This document shows positions 46,241 to 57,209 of a stretch of DNA of 64,000 bases, in pieces. The notes beneath the pieces are model-generated. The model was not told where the DNA came from. It searched no databases and was given only the letters and a program-made list of their open reading frames with translations. Position 1 is the stretch's first letter, and every line of letters begins with the position of its first letter. Source of the stretch: Sclerodactyla briareus (lineage: Eukaryota > Echinodermata > Holothuroidea > Dendrochirotida > Sclerodactylidae); assembly GCA_026419785.1 (NCBI GenBank), contig JAODTK010001976.1, positions 112,234-176,233 on the forward strand, written 5' to 3'. Position numbers and translations under genes: made by a program.

Positions 46241-46244
46241 CTGC

Positions 46245-47930
46245 AGGCGTTTTGGTCGCGTATTGTGGCATTTCAGCAGTGTTGACTGGAATGCCTATTG
46301 TAGAACACTAACAGCATACAGGTAGTATACCATATTATATGTGCGAACACTGTACTGCGCACTGAAAGCCGTGAATCCCAGTATAATGCGTTCTGTGCAA
46401 ATGCTACGGGAACACACAGGGGGAGAGGAACAACAGCGGAGCTGATGTTCACTCGACCAATCCTAAACAAACCACTGAAGCAATCCACACAAGGATTTCA
46501 TGTAAGGACCGTAAGCTAGTGCATAGTGCGAGGTTAGCATTTTAGGTATAGATCCGATCTCAACGAAGAACTCATGCCATACTGTAGAGTAGCGGATGTG
46601 GTGGGTGGAGTTGGACACGGAGTTTGCTCACATTAGAGGGACGCACTTGTAGTATGAAGAAAGGAGAGGGTGCTGTGGACGAGAAACTTGTTGCATTCAA
46701 CATGATTGGTCCGGGACAGGGACAATGAGAACTATTGGGATTCGTAGGAGTTGCCCAGTGTGCGCCTAACAGTGGCATGGGTAGGGCCGGGGGACTAGCC
46801 AATCCCCATTTCAATCTCGGGAAAATCGGGTAGTATGAGAGGCAAATGTACTTGAAACATTGCATAACAATTATAGAGTCATTTCTGGCCCTTCCACCTA
46901 CACTGGCGATTGTCGAATCACTCCAGTCATCTGAAAGATTCGATATAATTTTGTTGAGGCACAAACAGTCGCTGAACTGTTGGGAATCCCACACTCACAA
47001 TCCCCCGAACTGTCCGCGGTTACGGTTATACGAGCCACTGATTCTTCGGAGACCTTCCGTTAGACGACTATCGCCAGAATTAATGTCGGTCTATCCAACC
47101 CTCGATGACATCGGCAGATTTAAAGACTGCTATTTGCTCCGACAGACAACAAACAAGCGGTCGAACTTTCCAGTTTTGTGCCACCATTCATGGCTTTCAG
47201 TGACGAGGAGGGGGGGGGATTGGAGAAAACTGGAGGATGGCGGTTAACACGTCGTAGGTTTTCTGACCGCACTGATCGTATCCGGACCGAGTATAAACTA
47301 GGCGGCGCAAGTGGGGCCCAGAATTCCGTCAGTGCGCTATCCATGCACCAGCATTGGAACGCTCGATAACTGCAGACCATGTACCAAAATATCCGTCACT
47401 TCAATAGTTCCACAGCTTTTGGCTGAACTGACTGTCACAACAGCAAAAGAAGGTGGAGCGTTACCCCATTTTCCGCGATTAGGTTGGCATCAATGGAAGG
47501 AAGGAAAACGCTTGGATCAAGGGGGCAACGCTTTATAGTGAAAATTCTAATATTGAAGCTGCACATTTTCGGCGCGCTGCGCGCCGTATAACGTTTATAG
47601 TATTGCCGGGGGTAATGTTCCTCGCTCGAGTTAAGATCAGCGTATAAATCATCTTCCTACAGATATTCGGGCAGATATGATAGGATACACAAGCCGCTTG
47701 GGATATCTTCGAAAGTCCCTGCAAGAGGAGGTACATTCGGCGAAGGATCGTCTGCCGTCTACGACTGATTTGCCTTTGTGTAAAGGTGATGGTCAATACT
47801 CAGGCATTGTCTGTGCAGTTATTGGGAAGACCTTACCCTATTCCACCAGAGCGATGAGCGGGGGATGTCGAGAGTGCAACCAATGTGTGTTTCATTTTTT
47901 TCAGAAAAATGTTCGAAGATGAAAACATAA
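46245..47930. other. Non-coding interval with unassigned open frames
   Basis: Longish frames occur on opposite strands at 46,572-46,994 and 46,846-47,247 without recognisable domains. A plus-strand block at 47,662-47,784 has an acceptor-like CTTCCTACAG, but only a weak donor. A perfect hairpin, GGCGCGCTGCGCGCC, is at about 47,570-47,584. No gene is supported. Confidence 0.35.
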
Positions 47931-47974
47931 AAAATGCAGGTTTTGACTAGGGGGTAGGCTGGGCTCGTCAGGAA

Positions 47975-48055
47975 CTTGGACCCCCCCCCCCCGTCGGGGT
48001 GGGTAACTCGCACCCCCCGTCGGGGGAATCCTTGCGCCACCACTGGCTTGGATAC
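47975..48055 (+). repeat. C-run repeat fragment with CCGTCGGGG duplicated
   Basis: A C-run (about 47,981-47,992) is followed by CGTCGGGGTGGGTAACTCGCA, then CCCCCCGTCGGGGGAATCC and TTGCGCCACCACTGG. The end resembles the inverted edge of the 7.85-7.92 kb fragment. Confidence 0.5.
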
Positions 48056-48493
48056 GTGACAAACGATAACGTGCACTAGCTTCAATTCCATAACAGCAAT
48101 CCCGTACGTACCCACCAGAGGGTATTATACACCAAACTGCCCAAGTAACACGAAAAACAATGCTCGCGGGATTGTTAAATGCAAAAAAATAAAAAAAAAA
48201 TACAATGAATACCACCAAAGGCTTATCATGACACGTGACACTTTGTGAGCTGTCAAGAGAGTGACAACAGCTTGCAGTACACAAAATACAGAATTAGGGA
48301 CACACGGACCAGAACGCTTACACAGTTTAGAAATGAACACAATATAATTACACTCGCTGAAAATCAGAAAATGGAACTTTCCGAAGCAGTATTCACCAGC
48401 TTTAGTATCAAAGCAAGAAAGCTGGTTCAGGTGGGAAATGTAACACACGCCCAATAGTGGAACTATCCTAAGTAGAAACCACCCACAATTCAG

Positions 48494-48598
48494 ACTGATC
48501 TGACTGTTGAAGAAAGAAAGAGAGATCCGGATCGAGAGAATCGTATGGATTGGTTTGAGACTGAAAGATTCGTTAGTGACTCCGAATACCATAATAGG
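48494..48598 (+). other. Candidate isolated coding exon, function unknown
   Basis: A 105-base block (35 codons, phase 0) lies between ACAATTCAG and the good donor AGG|GTGAGA. It encodes a charged peptide that starts TDLTVEERKRDPDRENRMDW and continues FETERFVSDSEYHNR. The composition is protein-like, but I recognise no family and found no compatible neighbouring exon. It may be one exon of a plus-strand gene or chance. Confidence 0.25.
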
Positions 48599-48849
48599 GT
48601 GAGAAAAAAGTTTGGGTCGTTGTATTCTATATTTATCTCGATCTCTTTGTGTACTGTTAAGTTACGTAAAGCGTAGTACGCAGTACTCAACATTACTGCG
48701 GTGGAACCACAATGTGTGACACCCAGAACACTGTGGTCTCCGTCTGCGGAACACACCGCAACATACCGGAAGCTCCCGCGAGACGCCGCTCGCGGAATCC
48801 GCAATACATAGCTTTAGTGAACGAATGATATGCTAGTTAGTTTAGTGAA

Positions 48850-51800
48850 AAGGGGTCGGAAAGGACAAATTCCTCATGAGAGACCCCGAAGCCACAACAT
48901 CCAAGAAGAGAAGAACAACTCAGATGCCTCAAAAAATTCGCCACAATTCTTGAAAATAAATCAAAGACTGTTCTTGAATGCATTCACACTCTTAGACAGA
49001 ACAACATTCAGGAAGGATATTCCATTCATTAATAACTCTCTGGGAGAAGAAATATTCCGAATGTCCAATCTGCAGCGTTTGCCACGAAACTTGAGACAAT
49101 GATTCCTATTGGTTGTAACTTTGGAAAACCCAAAAAAGAGTGGAAGGAAAGGCCCTCGAAACATGAACAAATTCAAAAACCCGAATTAAATCACCACGAA
49201 TTCGTTCACTTTAATCGAAGTTAAACCGAGACGCCTTACTATCTCTTCGTAAGGTAAATCTTTAAGAGATTGAATCAATCTAGTAGCCTCGCTGGGACGT
49301 TTTCAATTACTTTTTTGTCTCTCGAGGAGTATGGATTCCATACTAGGACAGAATACTCAAGGGTGTGGTTCACAGCCTGCTAAAACAACTGACAACAATT
49401 CTTCATCGCGGAAAGTGAAGTGACGTATAATCAAGCCAGAATCCAGTTACCCTTTCTCGCAGCTTCAGCTTACTGCTTAGAAGGTTTCAAAGAAGAATCA
49501 AATGAACACCGAGATCCTTTTCGAATTCACCTGTTGCTTTTTGGCCTATCAACTTGAAAGAAGCGTTGCGATTGTGGATACCAACATGCATAACTTGCAC
49601 TTATATCGGCATTGAAAAAACATTTGCAATCGAGAAAATACCATTTGGAGATTAATCAATAATATCCTTTTGGACTTTTGCACATCTTCGTTTAAGGCAA
49701 CCTCCCGATACAGCTTGTTATCGTCTGCGAACTTTTTAACTCTTGAATGCACGGGAGGAATCTCTCCAGATCCGTCGATATACGACAGAAAAAGTGAAGA
49801 CCCAAGAACTGATCCTTGGGGAACACCACTGGTGACTTGTTGCCAAGGAGACGAACGCCCATTGATGACAATCGTTGTTCCCTATTGAGAAGCCACTGAC
49901 AAGTCCACTCAAGGACATTTCCCCTTATTGACGAAACTTGTCAATTTTAAAGCAAGAGACGCTCATGAGGAACTTATCAAAACAGCCTTTTTGGATAGTT
50001 CTAGGAAAATTATATCAACAGCACTGCCGTTGTTCAATAACTAGTAACATCTTCCATAAACTCTCAGAGATTAGTCAAACACGAAAGATTTTTTTCCTGA
50101 AGCCATGCTGAGAACCCCGAATTAGACTATACTCATCAAAAAAATCGACAATATGATCACGAATGATGGATTCTGACACCATGCAGACCACACTAGTAAA
50201 GACTTCACTGGCCTGAATACAAGGAAGAGACCGGTTGCCTCTCTTGAAAATTGGAGAAACGTTTGCTCTCCTCCAGTCATCCGGAACAACACTGCTTGCA
50301 AGGTTTTATTGAAAATAACTGCTAATGGAACACAACTGGTAGGCAAAAGATTTCACAAGAAGGGTTAGACCTCCATCGGGACCAGCAGTCTTACCACTTT
50401 TGGCTCCTGCGTGTCTCCTTTCATCACATCAGGTGAACATACTAATTACTAATAGTTGTTTATGAGGCCCCACCCCCCCCCCCCCCCCCACATACCAAGG
50501 GCATTATGATTATCCAAGTTTTCCTCAGTGGATACCGACGAAAAATAGTTAGTAAGAACGCTAGTCCATTTCCTGACATGTGTGGTTACATAACCTGAAT
50601 CGGACACTAACAGTGGACCAATGTTGTCCTTCACTTTCTGCTTTACTCCTAACATAGGAGAAAAAACGGACGAGTATTATCCTTTATAGAGGCAATCTGC
50701 CTAGCGTCGAAATCGAGTTAAGCACCAGAAACTAAATGTTTGACTAGCATCTGCTAAACTTTGAAACGATCTAAATCAGGTAAAGAACCACCCAGTAGAA
50801 CGTATATAAGTCGCCCAAGGACATGTCTATACGTTTTTTAACGGCCAGATACACCTCCCTATTCATCAAAGAAGGCCTCTTGTTCTTAGTGCGACGTTTT
50901 TCCAAGGAACGTAAACTTCAATTAACTCGTTAACTTTGCCAATGACCCCTTCCAGGAGTCCTCAGCATTCAAATTTCCTAAGAAATTGGTCCAATCTACA
51001 TTACCTAAAAAACCCAGAAATGTCATCCAGATCGAGTCTCGAGAAACAAGTAACGAGGCTCAACGCTCTGTGGAATATTGACGGAACAAGACACATCGAA
51101 AGCGATGATATTGTGATCACTTGCCCAAGCTTACCAAACTCTCTACATTATCAACGGAACCTGGATGACTGCTCAGGACTTAATCTAAGATATTATGCTT
51201 CCTAGTAGGAAAATGTACATGCTGCGAAAGGAAACAATCTTGGGTGACATCAAAAAAGGCGGAACCGTGCCCTACCACTATTACCATCTGACCGAGAAAT
51301 ATCTGGATAATATAAATCACCCATAATAATGTAGGTGTCCTCACCGGAATTTTTGAACAGCGTGTCAGAAAGAAGCGAGTTATTGCCGCGTCTCAGAACT
51401 GTTGGGAGAACCGATCTCACAACAACGGCATAAAGGATCGGGAACCTGAGCGTTGGACACCGGAAATTCCAACACCAAACACAGAATTGACATAAACTAA
51501 CCAATATTGATCTCTCCACCAATGCTATTCAAGTCAGACCTCACATTACAACAAAACTCCACCCAAGTTCCACGGAGAGTATCTGTCGATCTTGCTATAA
51601 GCAACATAACCTGCAACGTTAACTCCGGCTGAGAAAATTTCACTGTTTAGCCAAGATTCTGTTATTCCAACTACGTCAAATTTATTCCTGAACATTTGCT
51701 GAGAAAAAATGCAGCTTGCTAATATGCCTATCGCACATAGTATCTAGCTTGCCCGGCCTAGTAAACACTGCGAGGACTACTATTTACAATCGAGTCCCAA

Positions 51801-52140
51801 CCAGCAAACACTTCCCTTTAACCTTATCCTTCTCCCATCGTCCACCTTCACAGCCACCCACTTCAGCTTGAACCTCCTGCCTCTATTCCCTACACTCCCA
51901 CCCGCCGGTCCACCATCCGACTGACCACCCTGCACGGCATCTTCAACCGCCAGCGCACTAAAACTATTCCTAGTAGCAAGACCGAGATCAACAGCCCACT
52001 TCCGTTGCCTTACCCACCCCGACACTCCACTCGGCCTCCTTCACACACTTTTCAGTACCCCCCTGTAATTCCGCTAACCTGATACACTTCCTGCACGTAT
52101 ACATAAAATCTTCTCCTGAAATCTTACCGAACAAGCAACA
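48850..52140 (-). pseudogene. CR1/Jockey-like LINE copy C, longest copy
   Basis: The minus strand reads, in order, a Cys-rich ORF1-like start (ISGEDFMYTCRKCIRLAELQ, about 52,120-52,065) and a basic stretch to 51,780. Next comes the endonuclease, with FDVVGITESWLNSEIF (about 51,683-51,636), DLYYPDISRSDGN and FLSQHVHFPTRKHNILD. The RT follows, with QHGFRKKIF (about 50,115), TSGVPQGSVLGSSLFLSYID (about 49,842-49,783) and KKFADDNKLYREVALNEDVQ (about 49,735-49,676). The 3' end is FFSQRVINEWNILPE (about 49,055-49,010). FADD and SGVPQGSVLG are intact, but stops and shifts break the frame repeatedly. The product would have been an endonuclease/RT polyprotein. It shares a family with copies at 36.7 and 42.2 kb. 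Confidence 0.88.
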
Positions 52141-52760
52141 GCAAAAAGAGAAAAAAAGAGAAAACAATGCTCAAAAAAGTAGTATCAGTTCACTAACTTT
52201 TTTTATTCCGACCTCAGTCGCACAAACAAGAATACAACTAATAAGTCAAATTGATAAGAGAAAACTAAATAGGCCTACACTGAAAGCACGAAAGCAGATA
52301 GAAAATACACTACAGCAGCAAACACACTAACTCACTAACGAAAAAAAATCTATTGTGTTGGCAATGTATCAAAGAGAATGCCTAGATGCCACATGCACGA
52401 GAACAAGCTAACAAAACACGAACTAACTAACGGTAGAAAGAGAGAGAAAAAAAACACAGTGCTCACAATGTATCAGTTTAAACTACGCTTTTATTCCGAC
52501 CACGGTCGCACTTTCAAACAAGAAGAACACAATTAATAGGTTAAATTGATAGGAGAAAACTAATATAGGCTTACACTATAAACACGAAAGCAGATAGAAA
52601 ATACACCGTAGCAGCAAGCACACCAACTCACTAAGGAAAAAATCAATACTGTCGAACAAGGCTACCAAAAGAATGCCAGAGGCTAACTGCTCACGGCCCA
52701 CGGAGCAGAACAAAAGAGACAAATGGACAATAGGCTTACGCCAATACAATAGCACACTCA
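52140..52760 (-). repeat. Tandem repeats at the 5' end of the CR1-like LINE copy C
   Basis: Two units about 288 bp apart (ATTCCGACC at 52,205 and 52,493) share TTGATA(A/G)GAGAAAACTAA, GCACGAAAGCAGATAGAAAATACAC or a close variant, GTAGCAGCAA/CAGCAGCAA and CACxAACTCACTAA. Each is followed by an A/G-rich tract. Their position immediately upstream of the ORF1-like start fits a tandem-monomer 5' UTR/promoter as known for some LINEs. That role is inferred. Confidence 0.65.
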
Positions 52761-52864
52761 ACGCTCACACCACAGAAGACATTTACACACACCAAGATAA
52801 GCATACACTATGACAGCTAATTCACACACAGGTACGGAAGGCAGAAAAGCTAGGTCTTTGCTGG

Positions 52865-53950
52865 GGATGGGAACGAGTGGCCTAGAGCAAAAATAACACC
52901 AACAAGGCGATCGCCCCCAGTGTCTCGCCTGGTTGCGCGATCAGTGATTTGGTCTTTAGTCACCATGCAAACAATGACAAGGTTAAAATCAGTCACAATA
53001 TAGCCAACGGAAATTACATTGACCCATTTTCTTACTTAAATATTCTCAAATACTATTCGAAAGGTTCATGAAAAACAAACGAACGTTGAATTTGAATGGG
53101 CATGAAAATAGAGACACTGAAAGACATCCAGTCTATGTAAATAATAATGTAATAAATAATATTCATAATAATACAATTTTATATAGCGAATAATTATAGA
53201 AAGAAGTGGTGATGAAATGAAAAAATATTAACTATAGCAATAGCATCTATCATCCAAAGAGTCTGCCCTGTATATATATACATCTACTACTTCAGTACTC
53301 CCGAGGAGTTCAAACAAACCCTCTCACAGCTACTGCGCATCCCCTGTTCTAGAGGGGAATAAGCCATCTAATTAGGTTCTGCTAATGGCAGGTGTAACCG
53401 ACACCCTCAGCAGTTGGCGGTTGACATGTACAATAGGCCTATGGTGTTGCTGGACTATGGATATATATAGGTGATATACAGTAGGGGGATTCCACTGTAA
53501 CTAGCTGCTCAATCAATTGTGACACCATGGTCCTCTAAATTGTGTCAACAGGTTGCCCATAGAAGTTGATATAGACAAATAAATGAAATCTCTGTTGTAT
53601 AGATAGGAATACTAGTTAGATTAATGGAAATACCATACCTGAGGGGTTGAAGTTGAAATAGTAAAAATTCAAATAGATGTTCTGCTATATGATAGTGATG
53701 CTAGTAGAATATACATTCTTAAAGGGTAGCCGGGGAGGGTAAATAAAATAATCAAAGAATGTATGGAGTTTTGTAGGAGGCTATTTTATAATTTCAATAA
53801 TCTCACCAATTAAGATTCGGATAATTGAATGGCCTTGATAACATGAAGTTTTATGAAAGATTCCTCTAAATGAGCACCTGTCTCGAAACATCAGCCATAT
53901 CACATACAGTCTTTGGAGGGGCTGTTGCAGGAATGTATTATTCGGCATTA
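52865..53950. other. Non-coding AT-rich interval, nothing recognised
   Basis: Short TATATA tracts occur near 53,270 and 53,460. No motif-bearing frame was seen. Confidence 0.45.
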
Positions 53951-53959
53951 TTGGGTCAT

Positions 53960-55090
53960 GAGTCGACCTAAATGACCTTTGATGAAATGACGGTTTTATG
54001 AAAAATGCTGCCTCGATGTGATGCACAAGTCCCCAAAGCATTATGTAATCAGATACACACGCCCTATGTATCGCCAAAAGTATTCAATCGACCTTTGGAC
54101 CCCTTGTAACTTGAAGACAACGGTGTCAGACGAAGCGGGGGGGTTGGTTTCTTCTATGAAGCAAACCAAAAGCTCTATCAATCATACCCCAAAATTGACA
54201 GTTTTTTTTCTTTGGCATGTATTTCTAAAAAAGCACAATTCCTTAAAACTTGACCTTTGACCTGTTGACATGTCTTCAGATGCTTTTTTTTGATCCACTG
54301 AACCCAACACTTACCATGACAGATTCTTTACGAGCACCCTGACTGCCCTCATTCCAATTGTTACTGGACATGGACAAAACTTCGAAAAATTGTGTAATTT
54401 ATGCAAATTATTCACATTAAATGACCTTAAGTGACCTTTGCACTGTTGTTGAATTCATCAGGATCAAAGGCGTACAATCTCCACCAAGTTTCATGAGGAT
54501 TCAACCAACTTTAAAATCTGCATAAATTATACTAATTAGACTAGGCAAATGCAAATTAGTGACATTAAATGACCTTTGGTGACCTCGTCCCTACTGTAAA
54601 ATTTATTGGGACTATAGATAAACCATCTCCACCGAGTTCGTCAAAATCCAACGAACTTCAAAAATATCGCAGAAATTATGCAAATTAGACTACTTAATTA
54701 GCATATATGATGCCAGGAATCTAATCAGTTCGTGTACACTCATAGTTGTTATATACCCCGAACGGCATCACCAATGCATCTACCGATCAAGAGATATCTT
54801 GTACACAAGCTTCCGGGCAATTTTCATTAAATATGCAAATTTATTCAAATGAGTATGGTCTTTTGAGACGAAAAGTGGATGCACAGCGGCAAATATTCAA
54901 ATCAAACCCACCGCGCACCTCCACAAAAAAGGTCCCAGCATGATGGCTTCCACGGTTCAGGAGATATCTAACCGCACATACGGACAGTCAGACGGACAGA
55001 CGGACAGATAGACAGACAGACAGACACACACACACACAACAAAGTGACCACTATGTCTCTCCTTGAACAAAGTTCAGGCGAGACAAAAAG
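53960..55090 (+). repeat. TGACCTTT-rich repeat ending in (GACA)n(CA)n and a hairpin
   Basis: Repeated AAATGACCTTxxGTGACCT blocks (53,970-53,985, 54,418-54,442, 54,564-54,588) are separated by about 145 bp, with associated CATxAGGATTCAACxAACTT and GCAAATTAGxCTA motifs. The right part has (GACA)n then (CA)n (54,985-55,040). It closes with CTCTCCTTGAACAAAGTTCAGGCGAGACAAAA (55,058-55,089), in which TTGAAC/GTTCA(A) and the outer CTC...GAG halves can pair. This is the same architecture as the 2.2 and 61.6 kb repeats with a different terminal hairpin. Confidence 0.6.
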
Positions 55091-55094
55091 GAAC

Positions 55095-56690
55095 AACTCA
55101 CGCTGAAGAGACTCAAAACAGCTCAATCACAGAAATACGAACACAGAACACACCACTCAAGAGAGCAAATAGAAATAATGACGAACATGGAAGAGCAAAA
55201 TACTTTGAAAACCGAGAGTACAATCGAAGACGTCTTGACGTTGATGTTGCCAGCTTTTCATCTTCGGCATTAAAACTCTGTGGTACAGCGCGATTGAGCA
55301 TTGTATTGAAAATAATTCGATCAACCAAACAATAAACAAAATATTAATTCTCGGATATTCCGAACAGCATCATCCCAGAAACGTTACAGTATCCACACCT
55401 CCAAACTGTCACTAGTGTACTGCGTTACCTATGAATATATTTGCCATGTACCATATACTTGCCGATCAGAAGATCGAACATAGTGAAGGCTCGGCAAGGG
55501 TGTTAGACAGGGGAATGCACTGCGAAACTGCGATCCTTCACCTAGGTACACGAAAGGAAATGATGCTTCTTTGGCGGTACTCAATGGGGTACATGCAGAT
55601 AGTAACATGCTAATGTCCTACCCCTTGTTTGTCCCTGGAATCCTTCGTAGCGAACGCTCAGCAAGACGAGACGGTAAAAGCTGATGGTACCAATTTGTAA
55701 TCTCTAGTATTACCAGAACGAGTTTAGATGCCCGATCCCCGGGTTTTTCTTCAAAGCAACCTTACCTTGCAGAAATGGCCAGAATGAGATCTCCCCAGTA
55801 GTACATCAATACCGGAACGAGTCCCATTCGTGCCTAGCTCCAAGCTCGAGACACATCAGCAGCAAAATATTTGGCAGAATTTGCCGATGGCAAAGACCTA
55901 TCGGGTGGGTTTAAGGAATAAGCTTCCTGACCGAAATAGCGTCCGACTGAGACCGATAAATAAGCTACCGACCACTTATTTCAACTATCACTTGAGCAGA
56001 AGAGAATGGAGTTGCACATCGGGCCAGTGATGGTGGCGAGTTTGCATGCACCACCTACCAGGGTACACAAACTGTTTACAATAGCAACTATTCCGTTTTA
56101 GGTTCCGGGAAACAATGAACATTCTCAATCAATATTTTATGCCTGAAATTCACAAGCGTCAACAATGGGGTATCAAGTACACAACACCTTCCTCCTGCCT
56201 CACTGGTTCTGTCCAGTTTCATAATATTATCGGTGACAAGTTAGGGCCATACGATTGTTTATATATAAGGGATTATGTTCGATAACAGAAACCCCTGAAG
56301 TGACGACAAATCATATGGAATCAGGTGGCATTCACTGGCACCAATTTACTGTAGAATTGCAGCAGAATTGGCCAAAATTGACTGAATTGAGTTGCCAGTC
56401 ATTTAACTGTGAATTGTGCAGTTAACTGTTGTCTAATGCAGCACTTTGCTTCATATAATTCACTGGAATTCCCAGTGCTGAATCCTTTTAAATTTTTGAG
56501 TACCCATTTTCCGCTGTAGCTTTCACTGTCGTCATTCTTGGACCAATGAGCTCCTGACCCAAGTACCGAAAATGGAAATGAACATTCAGATGATATATTA
56601 CACGTTAAGTGACGATAATGAGTTGTGCAACGCATCCGTTTCTTGTTTTTTTTCTTCATGGTTCGTCTGGCCAGCGCCTCGTATGCATCT
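55095..56690. other. Non-coding interval, nothing recognised
   Basis: Overlapping open frames on both strands at 55,063-55,339 and one at 55,830-56,030 show no family motif. Confidence 0.4.
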
Positions 56691-56699
56691 CATATTTCT

Positions 56700-57200
56700 C
56701 TGTTTTTAGTTCAGTTGGTCGCAATATCGATATCCTTTCTATCTTCCTCGATATCGTATACCCCTAATAGATTCTTCCCAGACTGGTGGGTCTGCTGCCG
56801 CCAGGACCAGCCTCCTCCAGTAACACCTGTCGTTGGCGTCGTCCTCAATCGGCAATACCCTTTCCATATCTTCCTCAGGCATCTCTCCACCTCCTTCTTC
56901 GGTCTACCCCTCTTTCGTTTTCCTGGTATCGCATCTCCATACCGTCTGCACACATCCCCTCCTCCCTCCTCTTCACATGCCAGACACCCTAACCTCGCTT
57001 TCCTGCATCTCCCCTCATGATTCCACTCCCAGCCGCCTCCGTAGCCTCTTCATTTCTCACTTTCTCCTTTCTTGTCAGGCCCCAGCTCCATCTATCCATT
57101 TTCATATCTTCTACATCCGCGTTGATTCATGCCTCTTAGTCCAGGGGGTGTTTCCATACCGTAAAGCGCCTGGTTGCACCACGACTTTCTGGTCTTTCCC
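56700..57200 (-). pseudogene. LINE ORF C-terminal remnant (RTE/Jockey-type GKRKRGRPKK end)
   Basis: The minus strand from 57,120 downward reads MKMDRWSWGLTRKEKVRNEE, then MWHVKRRxE-like residues. RRYGDAIPGKRKRGRPKKE follows, and then, across shifts, DDANDRCYWRRLVLAAADPP. These match the LRWxGHVxRRxE ... GKRxRGRPKxRWxDxVxxDM ... DAxDRxxWRRxxxAADP tail found at the end of RTE/Jockey-type pol proteins. Only this C-terminal piece remains, with frameshifts. The plus strand looks C/T-rich because of the R/G-rich reverse coding. Confidence 0.78.
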
Positions 57201-57209
57201 TTAGCCCGT

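Noticed and set aside
46572-47247. Overlapping open frames of 140 and 133 codons on opposite strands
   Set aside because: No domain motif, no splice-consistent neighbours; such overlap is expected by chance in this much sequence.
47662-47784. Possible plus-strand exon after CTTCCTACAG
   Set aside because: The donor (GTGATG) is weak and its end phase does not fit the only nearby candidate exon at 48,494; no family recognised.
48125-48592. 155-codon minus-strand open frame
   Set aside because: Hydrophobic Phe/Leu/Ser-rich translation without family motifs; it overlaps the plus-strand candidate exon and is explained by A-rich sequence on the other strand.
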